Positions 1 to 8,584 of a stretch of DNA of 64,000 bases are shown here, one piece after another (within the stretch, counting starts at the first letter, position 1; every line of letters begins with the position of its first letter). The DNA lies in assembly GCA_015711795.1 (NCBI GenBank), contig JACVJC010000005.1, positions 1 through 64,000 of the forward strand, in the 5' to 3' direction. The notes beneath the pieces were generated by a model. The model had not been told where the DNA came from. It was given only the letters and a program-made list of their open reading frames with translations, and searched no databases. This DNA comes from Candidatus Geothermocultor quzhuomuensis (GTDB lineage Bacteria > Actinomycetota > Aquicultoria > Geothermocultorales > Geothermocultoraceae). A program made the translations under genes and the position numbers.

Positions 1-113
1 TAAAGGGTCAAGCAGTAAGTGAAAATATAAAGATAATAGAAGCAAGAATGGAAAAAGAAAGCAAATTAAAAAGAGAAGTAGAAAATATAAAGAGGATAAT
101 AAATAAAAATTGA
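1..113 (+). CDS. C-terminal fragment of a possible IS200/RAYT-like transposase with a C-terminal HTH (partial, runs off left edge)
   Basis: Frame 3 reads KGQAVSENIKIIEARMEKESKLKREVENIKRIINKN*, resembling the C-terminal helical tail of Y1/RAYT-type transposases; followed by GTTTGACCCT, the inverse of AGGGTCAAGC at 4-13. Confidence 0.4.
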   Translation, partial: KGQAVSENIKIIEARMEKESKLKREVENIKRIINKN

Positions 114-381
114 AGGTTTGACCCTATCTATTGTTTCAATTCACCTCCTAAAATTAATAATCTTATCGCCCCTCTATTCCTTCGCAAATCAACCAAATCA
201 ACCTCCTCTCCCCTGAAGCTTCCAGGGAAAAGGTATCGTCAACAACTATGAATTGGCCGAGGTCGCACCTCGACCAGTCTTAATCCACCTCCCAACCTTG
301 TAATTTTTCGTAAAATTTCTTGTATTTCTTCCTCCAGCTCACCACCCCTGACGTAAGCGCCTAAAATTGGCGAGCCAAAGA

Positions 382-492
382 GTTTCAATCCTTGTTTTAT
401 GGTACTCTATTTTCAACTACAGAGCTAGAACATATTTTCATAACACCTTGTCCAAAGTTTCAATCCCTTAGAGGGGTTTTTCTTCTTATCTA
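382..492 (-). CRISPR. Degenerate two-repeat CRISPR remnant: 36-nt repeat at 457-492, 39-nt spacer, degraded repeat at 382-417
   Basis: GTTTCAATCCCTTAGAGGGGTTTTTCTTCTTATCTA (457-492) matches 3048-3083 at 34/36; the minus strand ends ...GGGATTGAAAC, the classic 8-nt crRNA handle. GTTTCAATCCTTG... recurs 75 nt upstream (36+39). Confidence 0.55.
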
Positions 493-660
493 CAATAATT
501 CTCAACAAGGTGCTTTTTCCGGAGCCAGAAGGCTCAACAATGGTGACAAACCGTTTTCAAAAAGGTCGAAGTCAAAGTCTTTTATTACCTGAAACCCTTT
601 TCCGTCTTCAATGAAAGATTTGCCTATGTGGATTACTTTGATAATGGCTTCTTTTTTCAT
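493..660 (-). pseudogene. NitT/TauT-type ABC transporter ATP-binding protein, N-terminal fragment, frameshifted and truncated
   Basis: Minus strand reads MKKEAIIKVIHIGKSFIEDGKGFQVIKDFDFDLFENG / frameshift / FVTIVEPSGSGKSTLLRII then runs into the CRISPR-like repeat; ATGA overlap with the upstream permease stop. Confidence 0.75.
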
Positions 661-2378
661 TCAATCTCCAGAGAAAATCTTTTAGCGGCAAAGCGATAAA
701 GTTTTTGCCATACAAGTCGATTAAGCACAATTATAATTAAAACTAAGACTGTGAGGGTAATAGCTATTTTTAATGGGTCACCATATTGGTAATTAGCTTT
801 ATCAAGTAAAGCACCTATGCCAAAAACCGAATAAGTCTGACCTTTGAAAACACCATATTCAGCCACCACTAGAGCATTCCACGAACCTCCCCAAGCAGCC
901 AGCGACCCAGTAACCAGGGCCGGGAAAGAACCGGGGATTAAAACTTTTTTTGCCAGGAAAGTGCGGGACTTTGTCAGAGCCATAATGCTTTCTTTTATTT
1001 CCTCTGGTATGTTTCGCATCAACCCAAGCACCGGGAAGAATATGTACCAGAAAGAAGTAGAAAAGATTACTAAAAAAGCGGTTAATTCTAAACCGAAAGG
1101 TATTTTGTTTTTTAACACCAAAGCTAAAAGAAGTGGGTATAAGGCGGTGCCTGGCAGCGAAGCCATCATTTGTAAAAAAGGAGTGAATTTTCGATAGGCT
1201 TTTTCATTGCTTACGAGATAAGTGGCTAAAAGAAGAGCGATGACCACACATATGATATAAATAAGTAAGATTCGAAAAAAAGAGGCAAAAGTGGCTAGTA
1301 TGGATAGAGCAAAGAAGAGCCAAGGGAAAGGTTTAGAAATTAAGTCAAGAAAAAAAGAGCGGTTAGTAAAAAGGAAAAGCAACAAAAGAAAAGCAAGAAG
1401 AGTAAAAAAAATAGAATTCGCTAATTCAAAAAGGCTTTTCCCTGATTTTGGTACTTTGGAAATTAGCTCTAAAGAAGATTTTTCCATGTTGAACAAAACT
1501 TTTTTTATAAGCTTGAAAACTTTGTTCAAATGAAAAAAAAGCAAAAGGTCTTTTATTTTAGAAAAGACAGTTGAATATTGAGTGGTTTCTCCTTCCGCGA
1601 CCATTTGATAAGAAAACTTTTTGGACCAGTCCGAAAGTGGCTCAAAGAGAAGTTTGTGCAGTATATAAATAATTAAAAATAAAACAGTTAAGGTGATAAG
1701 AGTTAGATGAAGGTCTCCTTTTTCTGAAGAAAGCCAGAGGAGATAACCAATTCCGGGTAGTTTAAACTCCTTAGCTCCTATGGCAAAGATTTCCGAAGAC
1801 ATTAGAAAAAACCAGGAGTTTGCCCAGGAGACCATTGAGTTGTAAGTTAAACTAGGGATACAGGCAGGAAAATATAATTTTTTGAAAGCGAGCCACCCCT
1901 TTAGCCCTAAGGAATTCGACAGGCGGCTTAAATCTTTAGGAATGGTAATTAGCGATTCATAAACTCCAAAAGCCATATTCCAAGCTTGAGAAGTAAAAAT
2001 TAGAAAGATAGCAGCTAGTTCAGTTCCTATGCGCTCTCCTTGAAAAAGTGAGACAAAAAGAGCTATTGCTACCGGGAAAAAGCCGACCACCGGGACTGAC
2101 TGCAGGACATCAAGTGTTGGCAGAAGCACTTTTTCGAATTTTTTATTGAAAGCGGCTGCAAAGCCCATTGAGACAGCAAAAATAAAAGATAGAACGTAAG
2201 CAGCCGCTATTCGACCAACTGAGAACAGGGAGTAACTCAAAAGCTTGTTCAGCGGCGACGGTAGCTGTAAAGTTATGAGATAAGAAATTAAGGGAATTGC
2301 AAAAACAATTAAAAGTAAAACAAGGTTTTTTAAGATATCTATTAAGTTGAATTTGATTTCCTGAGTTTGGGTCTTCAT
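657..2378 (-). CDS. ABC transporter permease with two fused permease domains (NitT/TauT-like)
   Basis: 573 aa with two BPD_transp_1-like halves (EAxxxxxG-like loops in both). Confidence 0.8.
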   Translation of the reverse strand: MKTQTQEIKFNLIDILKNLVLLLIVFAIPLISYLITLQLPSPLNKLLSYSLFSVGRIAAAYVLSFIFAVSMGFAAAFNKKFEKVLLPTLDVLQSVPVVGFFPVAIALFVSLFQGERIGTELAAIFLIFTSQAWNMAFGVYESLITIPKDLSRLSNSLGLKGWLAFKKLYFPACIPSLTYNSMVSWANSWFFLMSSEIFAIGAKEFKLPGIGYLLWLSSEKGDLHLTLITLTVLFLIIYILHKLLFEPLSDWSKKFSYQMVAEGETTQYSTVFSKIKDLLLFFHLNKVFKLIKKVLFNMEKSSLELISKVPKSGKSLFELANSIFFTLLAFLLLLFLFTNRSFFLDLISKPFPWLFFALSILATFASFFRILLIYIICVVIALLLATYLVSNEKAYRKFTPFLQMMASLPGTALYPLLLALVLKNKIPFGLELTAFLVIFSTSFWYIFFPVLGLMRNIPEEIKESIMALTKSRTFLAKKVLIPGSFPALVTGSLAAWGGSWNALVVAEYGVFKGQTYSVFGIGALLDKANYQYGDPLKIAITLTVLVLIIIVLNRLVWQKLYRFAAKRFSLEIE

Positions 2379-2380
2379 AC

Positions 2381-3021
2381 TTGGTTAATTTTAACTCTAA
2401 CCCTTATAATGTTGAAGAAAGAAAATTTAGAGAGAGGAGACCTTTCTTTAGTTTATTTATTACTTTTGAAAGGAGGATAAAAAATCTCCTTAATTTTCTG
2501 GTTTTTTGTTGCTTGGCTTTATTTGTTCTTGCTTTTCTTGCTTTAATACCTTTACTTTTTTACCTCTTTAGTTTAGCTAACGTTATTGCCATACCAACTC
2601 AGTTTGTAAGGCATTTTAAAAATAAAAAAGCCTGGCAAAATCACACTTTGGAGCACGCAACTATTAATATTTTGGAACAGGAATACGGGTACATTTGTTT
2701 GACTGGTCTTTCTTTTGAAGATGGTTTTTTTTATTTTTGGGATTGACAAGCAGACTTGATTTTAAAAGCGGCGCAAGACGGGCACGAACGTTTGCAAAAG
2801 GGCAAAAGAAAGTTGGCCTTGTATCGACAGTGTGGGGCTTCCACCGGAATTTTTTTGTTTGTATTTTCTCCTATTTTCTGGTTTTTTCCTCCTTTACTAG
2901 ATTGATTACCTAGTTTCCTTCTTTTTTTTTCTTGACATTAATTTTTAACCCCGCTCTTGATTTATTGGCTCAGCAGTTTTTAACTACTTCTTCTGATATG
3001 AGCGGTCTGGTGATTGCTTGA
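2381..3021 (+). pseudogene. DUF6391-like membrane protein, interrupted by in-frame TGA codons (2744-2746, 2903-2905) and a frameshift near a T9 run (2922-2930)
   Basis: HTLEHATINILEQEYGY...GFFYFWD(TGA)QADLILKAAQDGHERLQKGKRKLALYRQCGAS, continuing in another frame as LIFNPALDLLAQQFLTTSSDMSGLVIA. Confidence 0.55.
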
Positions 3022-3030
3022 TAGAACAGG

Positions 3031-3447
3031 TTATTCCAGCTGAAAAAGTTTCAATCCCTTACAGGGGTTTTTCTTCTTTTCTATTTTTGTGAAAATTGAA
3101 AGAAGCCTTGTCTCTTTTGTTTTTAAGCTCCCTTCTTCTTTATCAGATTCGAGCTCTATCCTCTCACCCGAAGACAACCAATCCGATAACTGCACAATTC
3201 TTTCATCAGGCTCAGTGGGCTCGTGATGATTTCGAATTATTCTTTGGATACTGTCAATTTGATCATATATAGCTTTAAATTTCCCTTTGTTCTTTTCCAA
3301 GAAAGCAGCTCCAACTCCAGCATGAGAGTAGGTAGTTCTAAACCAATTGCCAAGGTGAGTAATGTCATAATTAGCCCGCTGGAGTGGTTTTCCTATGTCA
3401 TGGAGTAAAGCTCCTAAATATACCTGCAATCGTTCTTTTGTCATCAC
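3031..3447 (-). pseudogene. cas10: Cas10/Csm1 N-terminal HD-domain fragment (truncated)
   Basis: YLGALLHDIGKPLQRA...SHAGVGAAFLEKN...IIRNHHEPTEPDERIVQLSDWLSSGERIE is a Cas10 HD signature; the reading frame then enters the CRISPR-like repeat (KKKNPCKGLKLFQLE) and no palm/GGDD domain follows. Confidence 0.75.
3048..3083 (-). CRISPR. Solitary 36-nt CRISPR-like repeat
   Basis: GTTTCAATCCCTTACAGGGGTTTTTCTTCTTTTCTA, 34/36 identical to 457-492; minus strand ends ATTGAAAC. Confidence 0.55.
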
Positions 3448-4198
3448 AGCCTCCGGGTCATACCCATCCCGTGGGTAGTTTTGCGCCCAGTGCCAGCGAA
3501 AAAGGCATAATCCGCTAAGAGATTTATCTGACGTTTTGCTTCTTTCTCGACACTATTCTTTATGATAAAAGTGACTTTTCCCACAAAGCCAGGAATGGTT
3601 ATTCTGCCATCATTAAAAGGAATTGTTTTTATGTCCATTTTTGAAATTCCTACTTCTCTTTCTATTATATCGAGTAGATTTAACATTAACCCATCAATTT
3701 CTGAAAATTTTTTCCACTTTTTATAATAACTTTGAAAAACGAGTCGAGGCAAAGGCAGTGGCAAGTCTAAGTCACTCTGCCGAAAAGCAGTGGGAGTGTG
3801 AAATTCTAAAGTAATTTCCTCAGTTGAACTTGCGTTTTTAAAAAGGTCTTTATGAGTAGAATAACCCCCCACTTGTTTTGTTTTACCCATATTTCTTTGA
3901 CTAAGAAATTGTTCTCTTTTAGAGAGAGCATGGGACAAGGATTTTCTATAAAATAAACGAAGAAAAGAGGAGAAATTTCATCGTCTAAGAGAGTTACTCT
4001 AAACCAGTGGTCTTTGCGGTATTTAAAAATAGGTGAGATTGTAAAAGCTTTTTGCCCAATGCTCTGGTGAATTTTTTTGCTTACCTCTGGGTTAACGGTC
4101 TCAAACAAATAAAGAATGGAGGCATGGAGATTTTTTGGGTTTACTTTCTGGTCATCCTCTAAACTTCCTTTGATAACACAGGCTAGAGGCATTACCAC
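3444..4198 (-). pseudogene. cas6: Cas6 endoribonuclease, frameshifted near 3935-3955
   Basis: N-terminal half on 4198..~3950 and C-terminal half on ~3938..3444 in different frames; C-terminal FAGTGRKTTHGMGMTRRL is the Cas6 glycine-rich motif. Confidence 0.7.
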
Positions 4199-4513
4199 TC
4201 TCCGCAGCTTTTAAAAATTTTAAAATCAACTTACTGGCTTGAGAACCTACCCCACAAGTTTACTTCCGTGGCTTCCCGTAAAAGAGGTAAACAATCTGGT
4301 CTAAATTTATCAAAGGTTACTACTTTTTTCAATATTAAATCAATTTTGACTTAATTACACACTAATCACGAGCCAGGAGCCAAAAACTAAGAGCCACTTT
4401 TCACTTTGCCTTTTGCACTTTACACTTTTATTTTTGACTTTCCCTCGCTTCTCGCTGCTCTCTTTTTCCTAATATTTTATCTATTATCTACCACCTATCG
4501 CTTTTCGGTCTGC

Positions 4514-5635
4514 TTACTGCTCATTATAGTTGGTGCGGATATAATTTTTACCTGGAGCTTGTCTAATGTAACCTTTTAATTCAAGCATTGTGAGCTGACT
4601 CAAGACAAAGGAAGGGTCTTCTGAAAAACTGCGAAGAATCTCATCGATATTTTTTGTTTCTTCCCCTAAAAAATCAAGAATTTTTTGTTCAAAAGGTTGA
4701 AGTTGGATAGGTTCTTTATCTCTGAGCTTTTTCTCTTTGAGAAAAGATACTAAACTTTTCAATCCTAAATTCTCAAGAACATCAGAGGCATCCTTGACCA
4801 AACAAGCCCCTTGCTTTATTAAATTATTAGGACCTGCGCTTAGTTTATTTTTAATACTCCCAGGGATAGCCATCACTTCGCGATTTTGGTCAAGGGCAAA
4901 AGATGCTGTTATTAAGGCACCACTTTTTTCGCCTGCCTCAATAACCAAAACCCCTAAAGAAAGTCCACTAATAATTCGGTTGCGCCGAGGAAAATTTTGC
5001 TGAAAAGGTGGAATTCCTGCTAAAAATTCCGTAACTAAGCTCCCTTTCTCTGCAATTTCCCGATAGAGCTTTTTGTTTTCTCGTGGATAGATAATGTCTA
5101 TTCCACAACCCAAAACCCCAATTGTTTTCCCTTTCTCTTTTAAAGCTCCTTGATGAGCTGATGTGTCAATTCCTCTTGCTAAACCACTAACAATAGTCAC
5201 ACCAACTGAAGAAAGTTCAGTTGCAATTTCTTCAGCAATCACTTTTCCGTGAAGAGTTGCTCTTCTCGAGCCAACAATGGCTACACCATATTCATATTTT
5301 TTTATCAAATCTCCTTGATAGAAAAGAAGAGGTGGTGGATAAGGTATTTCTTTTAATAATTTAGGATATTGCGGGTCACTCAAGGTCAATATGCCTATTT
5401 TTTCTTCCTTTAATTTTTTTAACTCAAAGCTTAAATCAATTTCCTTTCTTCTTCTGATAATTTTTTCAATAGAATTATCATCAAAAAGATTAGTTTTGGC
5501 TAAATCTTTTTGACCTGCCTTCCAGATAATTTGAGGTTCTTTAAAAATATCCAAAAGAAACCAGATTTTCTTATCTATCTCTGGAATTAATTTACATCCC
5601 AACCAATATTTTTCATCGCTCAATTTAACACTCAC
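4514..5635 (-). CDS. dprA: DNA-processing protein DprA
   Basis: VGSRRATLHGKVIAEEIATELSSVGVTIVSGLARGIDTSAHQGAL Rossmann-like DprA core. Confidence 0.95.
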   Translation of the reverse strand: MSVKLSDEKYWLGCKLIPEIDKKIWFLLDIFKEPQIIWKAGQKDLAKTNLFDDNSIEKIIRRRKEIDLSFELKKLKEEKIGILTLSDPQYPKLLKEIPYPPPLLFYQGDLIKKYEYGVAIVGSRRATLHGKVIAEEIATELSSVGVTIVSGLARGIDTSAHQGALKEKGKTIGVLGCGIDIIYPRENKKLYREIAEKGSLVTEFLAGIPPFQQNFPRRNRIISGLSLGVLVIEAGEKSGALITASFALDQNREVMAIPGSIKNKLSAGPNNLIKQGACLVKDASDVLENLGLKSLVSFLKEKKLRDKEPIQLQPFEQKILDFLGEETKNIDEILRSFSEDPSFVLSQLTMLELKGYIRQAPGKNYIRTNYNEQ

Positions 5636-5795
5636 CTCACTCTACATAAATGCTCATCGGAAAAGGATAGAAACTTGTTTGCAAGTCCCAGTTTCTAAAC
5701 TCCAACATATTTCATTTTGTTTTAAGTCTTTGAATTTCAGTCATTTTGCTTGGTTAGAAATTAGTATTTTCTGCTAAGAATTCACATATTGTGGT

Positions 5796-7328
5796 TTATA
5801 CCCACAAATTCCTATCTAAACTTCGATATTGAATGGCTTCAGCGATATGCCCAATTTCAATAACCTCTTTTTCATCTAAATCAGCAATGGTTCGAGAAAC
5901 TTTTAAAATTTTATCGTAGGAACGGGCTGAAAGCCTCAGCTCTTCTATTGCTTTTTCAAGGAGATTACAAGCATCTAAGGTCAGACGGCAAAAATTTTTA
6001 ATTTGTTTTGGCTTCATTTGAGCATTGCAAGTTATCTTTAACCCTTTAAAGCGTTCTCTTTGAATTCTTCTCGCTTTTTCAACTCTCTCTTTGATTTCTT
6101 TCGATAGTTCTCCTTCAGAAGCCCTGGTTAGTTCTTCCTTGGTTAATCTAGGAACTTCAACATGAATATCAATTCGGTCCATTAAGGGTCCCGAAATTTT
6201 CCCTCGATATTGATTAATTTTACTTGGAGAACAAAGACACTCTCTCAAGCGGTCACCAAAATATCCACAAGGGCAAGGGTTCATTGCTCCAATTAAAGTA
6301 AACATAGCGGGATAAGTTATAGAAGTGGAAACTCGAGAAATTGTAACTTTCCCATCTTCCAATGGTTGGCGCAAAACTTGTAATGCATTTTTGGGAAATT
6401 CAGGAAACTCATCGAGAAAAAGAACTCCTTGATGGCTTAGGGAAATCTCTCCAGGACGAGGATATTGACCGCCACCAGCTAGACCAGCTACCGAAATAGT
6501 GTGATGAGGTGACCTAAATGGCCTCCTCATAACTAATGGTGAATTATGGGGTAATAACCCTGCAACACTATAAATCTTAGTAACCTCAATTGATTCTTCT
6601 AAAGATAAATCAGGTAAAATAGTTGGTAATCTTTGAGCAAGCATTGTCTTTCCCGAACCAGGTGGACCAATCATTAAAACATTATGCCCGCCTGATGCAG
6701 CAACCTCTAAAGCTCTTTTAACATGCTCCTGCCCTTTTACCTCAGAAAAATCAAGCTCATACTGAATATTACCGGAAAAAATTGATTCGAGATTAAATTG
6801 GACTGAATTAATTTCTTTTTCACCATTAAAAAATTCAAGAGCCTCTCTTAAATGGTTAACTGGTTTCACCTCTAAACCATTAACTATTGCTGCCTCAAGA
6901 GCATTTTGAGCAGGAAGAACAATCCCTTTAACTCCCTTTTCCTTTGCTTGTAAAGAGATAGGAAGGGTACCATCAACTTTTCTCAGTTTTCCATCTAAAG
7001 AAAGCTCTCCTAATATTAAATAATCTTTAATTAAATTGGTTTTTATTTGTCCAGTTGCCTTTAAAATTCCTAAGGCAATTGGCAAGTCAAAGGATGGTCC
7101 TTCTTTTCTAATGTCAGCTGGGGCTAAATTGACAACAATTCTCTTTAGGGGAAATTCAAGTTCAGAATTAATAATGCTAGAGCGAACTCTCTCCCTTGAT
7201 TCTTGAATAGCAGTATCAGGTAAACCTACGATAATAAAGTTGGGTAAGCCTGAAGAAATATCAACCTCAACTTCGACTTGATAACTCTCAAGTCCATAAA
7301 CAGCAGCGCTCCTTACTTTGGCATACAT
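5796..7328 (-). CDS. YifB/ComM family Mg-chelatase-like AAA+ ATPase
   Basis: GPPGSGKTMLAQRLPTILPDLS, full-length ComM architecture. Confidence 0.95.
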   Translation of the reverse strand: MYAKVRSAAVYGLESYQVEVEVDISSGLPNFIIVGLPDTAIQESRERVRSSIINSELEFPLKRIVVNLAPADIRKEGPSFDLPIALGILKATGQIKTNLIKDYLILGELSLDGKLRKVDGTLPISLQAKEKGVKGIVLPAQNALEAAIVNGLEVKPVNHLREALEFFNGEKEINSVQFNLESIFSGNIQYELDFSEVKGQEHVKRALEVAASGGHNVLMIGPPGSGKTMLAQRLPTILPDLSLEESIEVTKIYSVAGLLPHNSPLVMRRPFRSPHHTISVAGLAGGGQYPRPGEISLSHQGVLFLDEFPEFPKNALQVLRQPLEDGKVTISRVSTSITYPAMFTLIGAMNPCPCGYFGDRLRECLCSPSKINQYRGKISGPLMDRIDIHVEVPRLTKEELTRASEGELSKEIKERVEKARRIQRERFKGLKITCNAQMKPKQIKNFCRLTLDACNLLEKAIEELRLSARSYDKILKVSRTIADLDEKEVIEIGHIAEAIQYRSLDRNLWV

Positions 7329-7416
7329 TTTTGCCCCTCCTTTGCCCGTCTCCGGCAGACTCCTATTTACTGTTTACTTGACTATTCACAATTTACATCT
7401 TAAAAATTCTATCAAA

Positions 7417-7770
7417 CTAACTAAATGCATTTTCAATATGAATAAGCTCTTCAGGATTATCATCGAGACTTAATATCAAAGAAATAACATCAAAGCGGAT
7501 ATCTTTGCCTCTCCTTCCATGTTTCTGGAGATAAATTTGGGCTATTTTTTTAATTGTTTTTTGCTTTTTTAAGGTCACAGCTTCAAAGGGCTGTCCAAAT
7601 TTTTTATCCTTTCTTGTTTTAACCTCACAAAATATTAACACACCTTTCTTCTCAGCAACAATATCAATTTCTCCAAGTTTTGAATGGCGAAAATTTTGAG
7701 TTAAGATTTTGTAACCTTTGCTTAATAAAAATTGAGCGGCAATCTTTTCTCCTGCTCTTCCAATAGACAT
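7417..7770 (-). CDS. YraN family endonuclease-like protein (UPF0102)
   Basis: GRAGEKIAAQFLLSKGYKILTQNFR...GEIDIVAEKKGVLIFCEVKTR. Confidence 0.9.
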   Translation of the reverse strand: MSIGRAGEKIAAQFLLSKGYKILTQNFRHSKLGEIDIVAEKKGVLIFCEVKTRKDKKFGQPFEAVTLKKQKTIKKIAQIYLQKHGRRGKDIRFDVISLILSLDDNPEELIHIENAFS

Positions 7771-7907
7771 ATTTGACCCCGCTTAATCCTTCACCTTTTC
7801 CTTCGAGACGCCTACCTGCTAGTAGCGCGGGAGGGAGAGAGGGCAAAATCTTCTCCTTTAGCCCCGCTGTTGGCAATCCTTTAATTACTTTTGCCGTTCA
7901 TTTTTAC

Positions 7908-8510
7908 TTAAAACAAGGTCGGATTGATTACTCGATTAAAACTTTGACGATGAATTGGTGATGGACCAAAGTTTCTCAAAGCCTCAAGATGATAAGTGGT
8001 TCCATACCCTTTATTCTTAGCAAAGTCATAAAGAGGGTATTTTTGGTCTAATTCCTCCATTAAATTGTCTCTTTCTACTTTAGCAACAATCGAGGCAGCA
8101 GCTATTGAAAAACTCGTCTTATCACCTGAAATAATGCTAATTGAATTTTCGAAAGGAAGGGAGTAATAATCGCACAATATATATTCAGGAAAAGGATTTA
8201 ATTTTCTTACTGCTTCACTAAGAGCTTTTATGTTAGCATTTTGTAATCCTATTTCATCTATTTCTTGAGGAGAAACATAAAAAACACTGTAACAAATTGC
8301 TCTTTTAATAATTTTTTGATAAAGGTTTTTCCTTTCAGCAATTGTAAGTTGCTTTGAATCTTTCAAGCCCGAAATTCTTAAGTCAACTGGTAAGATTACA
8401 GCAGCAGCTACCAAAGGACCAGCTAAAGCTCCCCTCCCTGCTTCGTCAACACCAGCAATTAAATTAAAACCTTTCTTTCTCAATCCTTCTTCAAAAAAGG
8501 TATTCATCAA
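7908..8510 (-). CDS. rnhB: Ribonuclease HII
   Basis: IAGVDEAGRGALAGPLVAAAVIL, AAASIVAKVERD. Confidence 0.95.
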   Translation of the reverse strand: MMNTFFEEGLRKKGFNLIAGVDEAGRGALAGPLVAAAVILPVDLRISGLKDSKQLTIAERKNLYQKIIKRAICYSVFYVSPQEIDEIGLQNANIKALSEAVRKLNPFPEYILCDYYSLPFENSISIISGDKTSFSIAAASIVAKVERDNLMEELDQKYPLYDFAKNKGYGTTYHLEALRNFGPSPIHRQSFNRVINPTLF

Positions 8511-8584
8511 AAAGTTATTTTAGCAATAAATGATTACAATTTCCTTCTTTGCGAAAAAATTTTAAAAGTGCTAATCTGAAGCTA

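Noticed and set aside
133-168. Additional GTTTCAATT at 133 as another CRISPR repeat
   Set aside because: Only the first 8-9 nt match and spacing to 382 is not a multiple of 75; the same 8-mer also occurs by chance near 15096.
392-592. 66-aa plus-strand ORF
   Set aside because: Antisense to the truncated ABC ATPase and overlapping the CRISPR-like repeat; not protein-like.
844-1197. 117-aa plus-strand ORF
   Set aside because: Antisense to the well-supported ABC permease gene; composition typical of a shadow ORF.
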